Shown: positions 50,179 to 62,550 of the stretch, in pieces
Layout of the letters: each line of letters starts with the position of its first letter
How positions within the stretch are numbered: the stretch's first letter is position 1
Source of the DNA: Corydoras sp. C115
Taxonomy: Eukaryota > Chordata > Actinopteri > Siluriformes > Callichthyidae
Reading direction: 5' to 3'
DNA: 64,000 nucleotides
NCBI GenBank assembly: GCA_019802505.1
Contig: JAFMOC010000094.1
Location: 968,501-1,032,500, forward strand
Notes under the pieces: model-generated
Databases searched by the model: none
Seen by the model: only the letters and a program-made list of their open reading frames with translations
What the model was told of the DNA's origin: nothing
Translations under genes and position numbers: made by a program

Positions 50179-51214
50179 TAATCCTACACTTCTGTCAGGC
50201 CTAATTGGCTAAAGGAGAGCATAAGCATGCAAGGTCTGCATTGTTCTTAGATTTTGTTCTCAGCTTGCAAGCCTGAACGATTAGTTTAAATACAGAATCG
50301 AAACAAATCTTTTTTTTTTTCATGCTCTTTTAGTTAAACGCATACATGCTAGATACTGCAACTGATTTGGGTATTTTCCAGGACAAAGTGTGACAGGTTT
50401 CAGTGCTTACAAACAACATCACAGTTTAAAAAGTACAATATAAGTGTTGTGAGAACATATATGTGATCCAGGAAGAACTACTCACTCACAGAACTTAAAT
50501 ATAGATATTTTAGCAATAATTAACATAATAATTAAAATATTTTGAAGGTTTTTATCCATTTACTTAATCAGTAAACTTCATATATATATATATATATATA
50601 TATAATTTGTAATTTTGTATATTTTGATAATCCTCTTAAGGCGTCTGACCACCAGAGAGCAGCGAATATTTGGATATTGGATTTTTCATCACTACAGTGA
50701 CACAGTGTTGGTGGCGTGTTTGTGTATGTTGCACTGGTATGAATGAATCAGAGACAGTAGACATTCCATCACATTGTCACTGCTAACTTACTGTGCATTC
50801 TGTTAAACACATACTCGAGTTCGAGACTCTACCTCACACCTGCATGGTTTGTGGTAGTCATCCAATAATACTCCATCAGTGCTAAAGCACTGGATAAAGA
50901 ATGTTCGCATAACAGGGCACTACTTTATTTATACCTGTGGTGATGAAAATTATTTTTTATTGTCAGGTGACTACAAATTTAAGATAATTCTTGAACAGGA
51001 ATGTGATCCTTTCAATCAATCATGTCACTGCATCACCTTCTTTGGGTTTACAAAGGCCTCCACTATTGTGGAATGTTTTCTTACATACCTTTAGATCATT
51101 TTAATAATGGTTGATAAATAAGCTACAAGGTCAAAATTATTGTTTTTTATTTGAAAAAAAAAACAAAGAGCAATCAGTGACCACTCACATCTCTGTAAGC
51201 ATCAGGCAGCTGAG

Positions 51215-51335
51215 TTTATACACACATACAAACATGTGGGGTTTCTCTGTGTTTGCCGTTTTCCTCTCACAGTCCAAAAAAATGTATTTAATGTCAATTG
51301 GCTGCTCTAAATTGCCCCTATATATTTTCTGTGCC
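51215..51335 (+). mobile_element. SINE family A body fragment, degenerate, plus orientation
   Basis: Traces of the family A middle (TTTCCTCCCACAGTCCAAAA-like, then GCTCTAAATTGCCCC) remain. The head is lost. Confidence 0.5.
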
Positions 51336-52754
51336 CCCCACCCACAATACTAGTAAATGAGTGAGCAGAAGATGACATTGTGAGCTGAGATTATTTTATC
51401 TAACAGAGTTCAATTCTTTCCACTACATTAACAAACTTCACATAGTCATGTTGTAACAGAATTTTTCTTTTATTTTTGCCGAACATCTTGGCTGTACCTT
51501 GCTGAACCTTACGATTTTAATGAAAATAATAGATGTAGGTTATATTTAGTGTCAGTGCTATTCATATTATGTATTTTGTATACAGTAGTTATTTGTAAGC
51601 TACCAAAAACTTAGTCCAAAAAAATAAGGTGAGAATATTAAATTGTTTGTTGTGGCTGTTGCTACAGGAAAGTCAGGTGACTATTATATAAAACATCACA
51701 AGACATTTTTTTCAGGCTTATGAAGGTAATACAAACACAAACTGATGAGAAGTATACCGACACATCATACCCAAGATTGGGTGTGGTGAGAATTAAAGCC
51801 GGTATCCTTTAGCAATAATAGTGGTTTATTAAGTCATAATTCTGAACTCAACCGTTTCCTGATGGGAAGATATGGTGTAATAATTTACTTCTATTTATTA
51901 CAGTAAACACACACCCACAACAAATCCTAAAAACTGTAATTTGTTAAGTCACAAATCTTTTTTTCATGTTTTTAGAGAAAAATTTAATTCTTTTTAAAAT
52001 ACAAATTAGATGCCTGTAATTAATCAAAAATAAGTTGCAGCAGGGACAAAATTTGATAATCATTATAGCAACACTTTTCTGGAAGGTCATAAAATTAGCA
52101 GTTTAACATGTGAGGTCATAGAGATGTAAGACATATTTAAGAAGTATCTTCCACTAGGCCTTTTTCCAGCAAGAATGGGTCATTACTTGGGTTCATTACT
52201 TTGTGCTAAATTTTGTGAGAGAATCTTTGCTCATTTCAAAGCTCTATTTCTATTTTGCCAATTGTGCTTATTGTGAATTTGTCCATCATATTCGAACCAT
52301 CCGTTCAGTAAAACCAACACACTGAGGTGGACAGCCTTGTACCCAGTGCCCGGGGAACAATTGGGGTTAGGTGCCTAAGGTGGTACCCAAGGGTACTTAG
52401 ATCAGGGTATATTGTGGGAAAAGGAATCAAACCTTTAAGGCTGGTTCCTTAACAACAAGCTTATTTCTGCCCACATCATGTGCCTACATTATGGATGATT
52501 AATGTCCACATCATGAATGAGTTACATATATGTGAAGGTATGATTGTTCTGAAGGCCTAAATTAAGATTTTGGAGGCATATTATGTGATAATGCTTTTAA
52601 TATGTGATACCCATCTCAAATCATTTGTATTTTAATGTATTTGCCAGCCTTTACAGCTGTATATTAGATGTGTATAGTGTGTATTTGTCTATTTTTGCTT
52701 TTTTCTTTTCTATTTCTTGCTTTCTGTAGTTTTATCATGACTAACCAGCATGCA

Positions 52755-52757
<3 letters not shown>

Positions 52758-52822
<65 letters not shown>

Positions 52823-52826
52823 AAGA
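52758..52826. repeat. (CA)n-(GA)n compound microsatellite
   Basis: About 21 CA units followed directly by about 11 GA units. Confidence 0.97.
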
Positions 52827-55800
52827 GGTCAGCAGTTTAGAATAAGGGTTCAATTCAGTTTGTCTTAGACCTTCTGTCTGACCCGAGCTTATCTCACATC
52901 CTGCCGCTCCTCATGGCTCCGACATCATGAATGTGTGTGACATGTCCACGTGCCAGGTAATGTGCAAGGGATTATTCACTATTAATCAAATCCTGTTGTT
53001 TGATTCCTGTAATGCTAATCAAACATCATTGATCATAGTCTGCATTAGCTGTTGAATAGTACAGACTGGTATAACAACACTTAAAGGTAAATAAAAGTTC
53101 AAATTAAATGGTCTTATTGTACACTAAACAAACATGTCTAATTAATAACCCACTGCTAGTACACCAACATGGAGCGTGGAGAGCAACCCCTGTATATGTA
53201 TGATCTGCATTTTATTTTATTAAAGCATATACAGTAATCAGAATCTCACATTCATCTTGTAATATATTATTTAACGCATTCTTACCTAATGAAATTCATT
53301 TATTACTTTGAATAAATAAATACCCTGATATTATAAATTGCTTTGCATCCAAATATACATTTATCTATACATGTTTGTATAATGTGTGTGTCATAATACA
53401 CACTCACCAAGCTTTTTATTTGAAACAGAATATTAATACTTGTTTTTTTTTTCTAAAAGCGCTTCAAGGTTAAAAGTGTTGTGTATTCTGAGAGGCTTTT
53501 TTACTGCGTCTTCACAGGTATCTGAGTTACCGTAAACCTTCTTTAAGCGCTTACCAATGGTGTATATTTATATGGTACAATTCTAGATAAACTCTGAATA
53601 GTAATAATAATAAGTTCAATTAATATAGCACCTTTCAAGAACCCAAGGACGCTTCACAATTATGTACAATCTGAAGAGATTTGTTTGTGAGCATATAACA
53701 AAAAACGATGTATACATTGAGTTGACCTTTCCCCCCCTTGAGTTGACCTAACACCCCTCTGTTAAAAAAGCAGTGTGTTGAATGTGGTGGAATCATCTAA
53801 TAGTGAACAAGAAATAACCGATTATCGTTGTATATAATCATTGCTGTAAAAACTTAAATATGAGTATAGTAGCTGAAAGGCAACGCCCTCAAAGTGTACA
53901 AAAAGTTAAAAGACGTCGCTTTATACACTAATACATAGAATAAAGAATATGACATTTCATTTTTGTTCTGTTTTCAAAGTCACTGGCATTACATTGGTTT
54001 CCCATTTTTGATGAATGAACATTACCTGAAGATGCAAAAAGTTACGGAATGCACAGCTGCCTATACACCTTTACATCTAGACCTTAATATATTTATCAGC
54101 TGACCTCGTCAGCTGAAACATCGTCCATGGTATATTTGTATTATTTATTTATATATATTTTTATATAAAACCTCATAACCTCTTGGTCACTGTTACCAAA
54201 AAAACGTAAAAAAAAATTTTTTCCAGTTTTTGCAAAATGATGCCGCTGTTTTTGGTGCTGGGAGTCTAACTGGCTGACACAAAAAAGATTTAAAGTAAAT
54301 ATTTTCCTGTGTTCCTCTTCTGTATTGTTTATTTTGGGGGGGGGAATTTCCATTCATCACGTGTATTCTGCCAACGTACAGCTGCTATGGAAACTCTGCC
54401 TTTTACAGGCAATACGGTTCAGGAGAGGGAAGCCAAATTGGCACTGACCAGCATTCTCATCCACCAACACCATAGCTTTGTGTGAACTGGAACTTCTGCT
54501 TATGAATGAAAGTGCGTGCGTGTGTGCGTGCTTGCAGACATGCGTGTGTGTCTGTGTGTGTGTTTGCACGTGACTGACCTTGGAGATTGTTTCTCCTCTC
54601 CCAATTCACCTTAACCTACACACAGATACCATAGAGCACCTTGGGGAAAGCCTGTTTTAGTCATTGGAGAACCGCACATTCTTAAATTTCACACAAAATT
54701 GAATTGTGTTATTTTCAACATTTAATCCACTTTGTAGTCCCTGTATGTATTTTACAAATAATAAGTTTTACCTTGCACCTCTTTGTATGGAAATAATAAC
54801 ATTCAAATCTTATTTTTACTAATTTTCCATTTCTGACTACATCATTCTAACTGGTCGTGCATGTCTGTACGTCAGCTGATGGAATAAGACAAAAAAAAAT
54901 TACAACGAAACCACAGCTCTGTGATCACCACCGAGTCTGATAAACAAGAGCTTATGTTTAGTGCACAATACGTCCTTGGCATTCCTTTTTATCCTTTGAT
55001 ATATCCCTCTAAATCTCTGTTTCTCCTCATCTAAATCTAAGAGGAATGCAGACAAACAATCCAAACTAATAAGTCACTCAAAAAATAATCCTCAGGTTAG
55101 CAATCCCAGAAATATGAGGAATTGGATTCTGAAAGAGAGTTTGGCTGGATAAGAAAATCAAATCAAATGGACCCATTATTAAATAACATTATCATATATA
55201 GTCTACCATATATCAAATAATTTTTGGGCGGTGGAAAAAAGGTTTGGTGAGAAAATGTAGAGAATCTCTTGAAACAGGGTTTTTTTTGTGCATCATAAAT
55301 ATGCCTTGTCTCTGAACACTGGTTTAGTCATCATTTGATACTCACAGATGTTCAAAGATATTGTTTAAGAGCTCATATTGGATTTTTATTTAAATTCAGG
55401 ATTTGAATACTGTACTTCTGATCAACAATCCAATGCCTACCAGTAACCTAAACTATACATTTATTGAAGTTGGGGTTCTAAACATAGCAACACAATCAAT
55501 TAACTGTATATCGCATTATCGAATTAGCCAATTTCTCCTAAAATAGTGCATTTCACATTTAAATAAACATTAAATAAATGTCAGCCAAAATTTTAAAAAC
55601 ACCTGGTAAAATATTCTACTCTAAGTTTTGGGCTGCAAAGGCCAAGGTAAACACCAAAGATACCTGATTCTGGCTCTACAACTCAAGGCTGGATTAATAT
55701 AACCCCAAAACCCTGAACTTTGGACTGTTTAGCAGGGAAGGGGACATAGATGTAAAATCTCATTATTCTAGGATGTGTGCCAAGACGTGCTTTATTAACT

Positions 55801-56256
55801 GGTGGCAGTCGTTGTTTCCAGTAAGTCCATGCTTAAATTAACCTGCAGCTTATGAAGTGTGACAACAAAAAAACTAATCTTGGAATTGAAGTAGAAAAGG
55901 CAGAGGGGGAAAACATTTAACACTCTGGTATGAATATTTACATGATGCAATAAGTATGCTGCAAAGTGATATCGTTCCACTATATATAGAATTAATAAGA
56001 AATGTAAGTGATTACCTTTTATAAAATAAATAACATAGTTTCAATACCTAGAATGTAAATGTGCGAGTAAATTGTTTTAAATGGTTCCTGATGCAATGGC
56101 TCAGCTGACAGTGGAAATACCATATGTGGAAATATGGTCATTATTTTTTCCCTTCTAGAGCTATAAGGTTATGAATATGTTTCCTTGTATGGTGCAATCT
56201 GTTTTTATGTGTAAGCTAATTCTGCGTTGATTAAATAATAAAAAAAAGAAAAAACG

Positions 56257-56544
56257 GTGGAATCCCCATGCCTATCCAGCGGAGAACGTTTCGGGCACTG
56301 GGCAGATACACCCAGGAAAGGGCGTCAATCTATCCCTGGGCACATACACACACAATATAGAGGGGCAATTTAGATAGGCGGCAATTTGGTGCAGCCAATT
56401 CATTTTGAATCCATGTTTTTGGACTGTGGGAGAACCCCTAGTTCAAAAAAACCCACGTAGACACAGGGAGAACATGGAAACTCCACCCAGATTGGGATTC
56501 GAACCTGGATTCCCACCGCAAACCACTAAGCCACCATACCGCCC
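56257..56544 (-). mobile_element. SINE family A copy 8, diverged
   Basis: An older copy with many substitutions and indels and no (ATTC)n tail. The ACATGGAAACTCCACCCAGA block and the ACCACTAAGCCACC head remain clear. Confidence 0.85.
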
Positions 56545-57309
56545 GCTTGGTTATTAATCCTGCGTAACATTAACTACATTGTCATTTAGCATTAGTTCTG
56601 TAGGTGGATGAGGCAAGAGAGTTTAGTGGAAAATAGGTCACTTGAAGCCAAAAAAATGGATAGCTAAAATAACTAGATGTAATTTTTTTTTCTAGAACCA
56701 CAATTCCAAAAAATGCCTAGAACAGAGAATGTGGCTTGAAATAAAATTCAAACTGATTTTAAAAAAAAAAAAAAAAAAAAAAAAGCAATTATACCCCTAT
56801 TAATTCTCAGGGTGGTGGTTGTAATATAATATCCGTGTCTCCTGTGAAATAAAAACCTAGTATTCAGATGGCTATAATTTTTGGAAACATGAGTTTCTCG
56901 CAGCTTCCACAGCCTGCTTACATGGACCTTGCATTGTGAATTTTGTGAGCGGTGCAATTATGTTACTGTAGAATCTGTGGGTATCAGGGACCTTTAGTAT
57001 TGTAATAATCGGCTTTAAAATATCTTTACAGCCGTAACAATAAGAATGCAAATCCATGTTTGGGAGTTAAAACATTCTGGTCATAGATCATAGATTCAGG
57101 ACTCAGGTCATGATCATAGGCATACGGATACCCAACTGTACCAGGAATAAGGACCTTTACTTATTTAATTTTGACAATCAAAAGGTGAGAATTGGGGAAA
57201 CATCATTGACAGGTATCCAGTCTATCACACAACACTTGCGCCATGAAACCCAATTACACCTACAGGCAACTTTGCATCTCTAGTTGCATTACATGACATT
57301 AGGTCATTA

Positions 57310-57480
57310 TTCAAATTCAGGGCAGAGCACAGGGAGCAGCACTCCAAAAGTAATTAGGCTTAAGGACCTTGCTCAAAGACCCAAACTGACAATGTTTTGT
57401 TTAAATGCCCAATCTTTGCACCCTGACCTGAGTTAAAACACCCTTCAGTTTACCAATTACCACTGTGAGAGAAAATTGAT
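57310..57480 (-). mobile_element. SINE family B fragment, highly degenerate
   Basis: AGGCTTAAGGACCTTGCTCA and the following AAGACCCAAACTGAC resemble the family B body on the minus strand. No clear head or tail remains. Confidence 0.4.
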
Positions 57481-58087
57481 GCCGCCAAAGGAAACCAATC
57501 AATGGTGTCTAGGTAAGAAGTTCTTATGGGTGTTGTTCATATTATAACTACAAAGATACAGTTACAAATATGTGTCTTTTTATAGCCTGTGCCATTTCAA
57601 AAGTATTGACACACGCATGTCCTAGTCATTCTCTAACCATAATAAATACCAACATGTTGTGAAACACACACATCACCTCCCCATAAAACATCACACATGC
57701 AATTTATAGTCTTTGAATTGCTTTCATGTATAATATAATTGGATGCAATGCAAAGGATCCACCCTGAATGAACACTATGCTTGTTTGTTTGATTTCATAT
57801 ATAGTAAAGGTTTTTGTATATTGTGCTTCTTACTCTAAAGTGATAAATCTTTAATTGATGTGTATTTAGAATTTAGGTTTAGGAAATCCCTTCCATTATT
57901 GTCTCTTATTTTATTTATTCTAAGTACAATTAGATAAAGCATCATACAGTATTTTTAAAGATGACCATCCCTATTCTCACTTCATGCAGGTTTATAACCC
58001 TAATAGCTCCTACTGTTTCATATACCTTTCCTTTAAATGATTCTTAGGAGACAGATGGCACTTAGGAGAAGTGTTTGTTCAGTCAGA

Positions 58088-58088
<1 letters not shown>

Positions 58089-58122
<34 letters not shown>
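58089..58122. repeat. (CA)n microsatellite
   Basis: About 16 CA units at the edge of a higher-complexity region (58130-58570). Confidence 0.95.
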
Positions 58123-58124
<2 letters not shown>

Positions 58125-58129
58125 TCACA

Positions 58130-58570
58130 TCCTATTAAACCACAGCCATCCACGCTGACCAATTAAGAAGGAGGATTTTCGGCCCCTAATCCAATACAAT
58201 AGGAGAAGCTGAAACAGAGGGACTCTATTATAGACAGAATCGAGGACAAGGAACAGGCAGCGGCCTAAAGCATACACGAAACAATATACACCTTAATGAC
58301 AAACAATGACTCATGATTACTTTGAAAAGAAACTCAAGCCTGAAAGTCATTTAACATTAACTGATTTGACAGACATGGAATTAATTACCACGTGCACTAT
58401 TGATTATTTATTAATCCACAGGTGAAAGGGAGAAAGTGAAAAGCCCTTTAGTAAAACAAATTCTTTCTAATTAACCTATAGGCGCATGGAGATTAGCATT
58501 ACCCCACTATCTGTAGATTGCTGCCCTTTCTAACAAACTGAAACAAGCCTCTTAGGGCAAAATCTCTCTG
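58130..58570. promoter_or_regulatory. candidate conserved non-coding element
   Basis: About 440 bp of high-complexity sequence without repeats, dense in factor-like words: CCAATTAAG, AATGACTCATGATTA (AP-1 type), ACCACGTGCAC (E-box), TTATTAATCCAC and TAATTAACC. Regulatory function is inferred from texture only. Confidence 0.3.
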
Positions 58571-59189
58571 ACACAAATGCCCCATGACCCCATTCCAACT
58601 GGCCTTACTGCACAATTATCTGCATCTTCCTCAGTTATCCAAACCTTCAAAACACTTGTTTTTATATATGTTAAACTTCAATTTTAACCTTTAAAAAATC
58701 AGATATCAGTACCTGGAAATTTATATTTTAGTTTACTGTTTTATTGGTTGGTACTTACAAAAATAAAAATATTAAGGAAACTTTGGCTAAAGTCCACATT
58801 TTAAATGAAAGAATACAGAAAGGTAGAACAGTTTTGTACAATTAACACTAATTACTATATTTATTATATCAAAGAACACAAATTATTTCTCTGACCTAAT
58901 TTTGCCTCCATTGCCCCTCGCCAGCCCTACATCCTTCTTCTAATCACATGCTCTTAGTCATTTCATTAACATGGATGAGGTTTAAAGGTGACTAAGCCAT
59001 TACAGTATACGCAGCAGCCCCAAAACTCATACTGAGGATACAGCGGTCCACTTTTTTTTCAGTTTGTGTGACATTTAAGAATGTATCATTATTCTTTTGT
59101 TCTGCTGTGCTTTATCTTATCTACATATATTTTTTATTTTAAAGATTTACTACCTCTATAGATATAGATACTGATATAGATACTGTATA

Positions 59190-59360
59190 TATCAGTACAC
59201 TGCAGAACTGACAATGAACAATACACCACCCAAATAATGTTTTGTGATGGTCCTAACCAATAGAAAACAGAGAACAAACAGTGGACTAACAAAAACAAAC
59301 ATAGGCCACAGTTTGTAATTTACCAAAAGTCCATCTACATAGTAAGTGGACAAAAAGACA
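59190..59360 (-). mobile_element. partial copy of the fold-back MITE
   Basis: On the minus strand GACCATCACAAAACATTATT, GGGTGGTGTATTGTTCATTG and CAGTTCTGCAGTG match 20187-20258 of the full element. About one third of the element remains, in opposite orientation. Confidence 0.65.
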
Positions 59361-59428
59361 AACGTGTCTGGTACTGTACACTGTTTTCGTATAGGCCACA
59401 TTCTATGGTTTACGTTTTCCAGTATTTT

Positions 59429-59800
59429 CATTCATTCATTCATTCATTCATTATCTTCCACTTTATCCTATATTAGAGTCACGAGGGGGTTCCTCATGCC
59501 CATCCAGGGGAGAACGTTTCGGGCGCTGGGCAGATACACCCAGGACAGGGTGCCAATCTATCGCTGGGTACACACTCACACACACACAGACACGCACACA
59601 AACACACTCTATATGGGGCAATTTGGAGAACTCAATTGACTTGATCTATGTTTTTGGACTGTGGAAGGAAACTGGAGAACCCGGAGGAAACCCATGCGGA
59701 CACGGGGAGAACATGGAAACTCCACCCTGATGGGGATTCGAACCGGGAATCCCTAGTGCTGAGAGGCGAACTTGCTAACCACTAAGCCACTGTGCCGCCC
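59429..59800 (-). mobile_element. SINE family A copy 9, full length with TSD
   Basis: A full copy with a long (ATTC)n tail and a perfect 13-bp duplication TTTCCAGTATTTT at 59416-59428 and 59801-59813. It is inserted just beyond a partial fold-back element copy. Confidence 0.95.
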
Positions 59801-60245
59801 TTTCCAGTATTTTAATCAAGTAATTAGTAATTCTGCAAGAACATGCTCCAAATATTCTTCCCTGTAGAGTTGTTCATTATCATTTCAAAAATCTGAATGT
59901 TTAATTTACACATGGAAGATCAAAAATTTGCAGGAGACTACATGTCCTGTTTAGTCTTTTTAGTAGGTCATTAAACTACCTCACTTTGTGTGTTGCTTTC
60001 ACGTCATGTTTGTTGTGAATTTATGTAGATCTTTCCATTCCACACCCATTTCTCAGTTGCATCTGAATGTTTTCCTTAATGCTGGCAGTCAATAAAACCA
60101 GGTCACTGTTAGCATGCAACATTATTTACTAAGTCAATGTTGATAATGTAGTGTTGGGTTATATAGGTCTAGCCTAATGATTACAATTCTGGACCACAGA
60201 CCAAAGCTTTATAAAATAAAAAATTTAACTCTTTTGTAAATCTTG

Positions 60246-60483
60246 AGGCGCTGGGCAGATACACCCAAAACAGGGGGCCACTCTATCACTCACTCAGTCA
60301 CACACACAATATAGGGTCAATTCAGAGCAGTCAATTTACCTTGAATCCATATTTTTGGACTGTGGGAAGAAATCGGAGAACCCGGAGGAAACCCACGGAC
60401 ACGGGAAGAACATGGAAACTCCACCCAGACTGTGATTCTAACATAAATCCCCAGCGCTCTAACCACTAAGCCACCGTGCCACC
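60246..60483 (-). mobile_element. SINE family A copy 10, diverged and truncated
   Basis: A partial, diverged copy from GGCGCTGGGCAGATACACCC to the ACCACTAAGCCACCGTGCC head. The tail half is missing. Confidence 0.82.
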
Positions 60484-62283
60484 ATTAGTTGTACTACTTC
60501 AAATAAAACATTACGATGATCGTCTTATTAACATATTTGTTGAACTGAATTGCATTTTTTTGGAGACGTTATGTCCATTTATTAAAACCTGTTTCCTATA
60601 AGGATGTTTCCTGGTGCCCAAACAAGTACAAAGTCCAGTAATTCAATCGCAAACATATTTAATAGCCTATCCTCATTTACCAACAGAAACAAAGTACAAA
60701 CTCAGGGTCAGAAAATAAAGAACTAAAGGTTTGGTGCTGATATTCTCTGCTGTGGCTCCATTCGTCTCCTTTGCTGCTACATCAAGAGGGGCATTACTCA
60801 TATCGTCTCCATTTACAGTCATATACACACTCGTCTTTTTCTCTTCAAAGCTAGCTTTAGCATGTATACCTCAGTCATGTCTACAGTCCTCTCATCCATG
60901 TCTTCTGTCTCAGCAGGATATTCAGGTTTCAAGAAAAAATCTGGCCCTCAAGGTTTTTCCTTCCTTTCAGTTTCTTCTCATTTTATGACAGCCTTTAACT
61001 TTATTAGAAAAAAACCCACAGACACCCCAAGGCAGGAAAAAAAAAGAGTTGCACGATAACCTCGGCTGGGTCAGCACCCTGTTTAAGCGATATACTTTTT
61101 CTACACGGCATGTTTTCTAGGTTTTATGGTTTTCATCACGTCTGTGTTTTTCTAACATCGTTGTTACAAGGAGAAGTAAGTGGTTTGAGGTTTTCATATT
61201 TGTTTATTTAATCCATATTCTAATCAATAGCTGGATCATGGCATTAAAGATATCAGCAAAATAGTGTGAGTGACTGATGTGAGTCACCAAGCCTATCCTG
61301 TTACGAAGACCACTATACTATGCTATACTCTGAGCTAATCACAATTCTACAAAGTGGTTATTTGAGTTCCGACAGCCTGAGGAAGTATGAGCAAAATCCA
61401 AGAGATCAGCAATAACCCAACTCATTTGGCACTAAACAAACAAGCCACCATTAAAAAACCAAAGCTCCTGAACTGCATGCACACTCATTTTGTGGTAACT
61501 GAGCTTTTTCTTAGCTGGTTTGTAGTCATCATTTAGTGTGTATCAGTATAGAAGACCTAAAACAGCACTGCCCTTAGACAAACAAGCCAAGCCGATCGTG
61601 AGAAAGTGGTGTTTTGTGTTGCAGCTGCCCATATAGACTCTGTTTTCTTTCCCAGAAGCAACACAGGTGTTGCTTGGCTGCTGCGTCAAAGTTACCATTG
61701 TTCGATTTCTCAGAGACTGTAACCGAGTGTTTCATCCAAAACATTTACAAAGCACTGACTCAGACACAAGTGTCTTCCTGAGTATTCGGGTACTTCCATG
61801 AGCAGCGGACTGACTCAGACGAAACAGAGCATCACACACCGAGCTAAAGCATTGAGCAAATTTATCTGTATGAGGAACAACCTGTTTACAGCCGTCCCTT
61901 ATTTACACGACACACACAATGTTCCGCACATGTCAGTGTGAGCTGGTGATAAGATCAAATCTGAAACCTATTTTGCAAAGAAATATTTACAAGAAAATAT
62001 AAGTATAAAAACTGCCATTTCTGTCAGGACTACTTCCCTTCATTATGTGAAAATGTCACAGGTTTACAGTGGGCAGTAACCTGGATCTTTATCAGTAGGA
62101 ACTACATCATATAGACAAAATTGCATATTTGACTATTAATCATTTTAAATTCTTATTTATAACAATTTTTTTATATTATAAATTTACAAGCGCTGATAGT
62201 ATAAGCTTTTAAAATACAGAACACTGTTAAACATTTATGTCAAAGTGCTAATAGGTCCACATCTCAGTCTCATTATCTTGTCA
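60484..62283. other. non-coding, no gene recognised
   Basis: No coding exon or known repeat is recognised. Short open frames on the plus strand at 60731-61059 show no family resemblance. Confidence 0.5.
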
Positions 62284-62550
62284 TGGGTTCCCCATGCCTA
62301 TTCATGGGAGAACATTTCAGGCCCTGGCACAAATCTCATTCATCGCTGGGCACACAATAACTCACACACACACACTGTATAGCGGCAATGTAAAGCAGGA
62401 AATTCACCTTTAATTCATGTATTTGGACCTGGAGAAAACCCACGCAGACACGAGAAAAACATGGAAACTCCTCCCAGATTGGGACTCGAAACAGGATCCC
62501 CAGTGCTGAGAGGCAAATGTGCTAATCACTGCCTCACCATGACGCCCTTT
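62284..62550 (-). mobile_element. SINE family A copy 11, diverged
   Basis: A strongly diverged copy recognisable by GGTTCCCCATGCCTATTCA, ACATGGAAACTCCTCCCAGA and the GAGAGGCAAATGTGCTAATC head. Confidence 0.75.

Larger units (their letters stand above)
49252..56256. other. upstream flank of the mucin gene, no exon recognised
   Basis: I searched the minus strand for an ATG followed by a hydrophobic signal peptide and a phase-1 donor and found none. A good donor-like site (TTAG|GTAAGA, near 53285) has no coding sequence before it. The stretch holds microsatellites and one degenerate SINE fragment. Confidence 0.5.

Noticed and set aside
53281..53330. Strong donor-like site on the minus strand as the mucin first exon
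   Set aside because: The preceding sequence has no signal peptide; the only nearby ATG gives four codons without a hydrophobic core.
59192..59431. Hydrophobic 79-residue minus-strand frame as a possible membrane protein or signal exon
   Set aside because: It overlaps a partial fold-back transposon copy and has no suitable splice donor in phase with the mucin.
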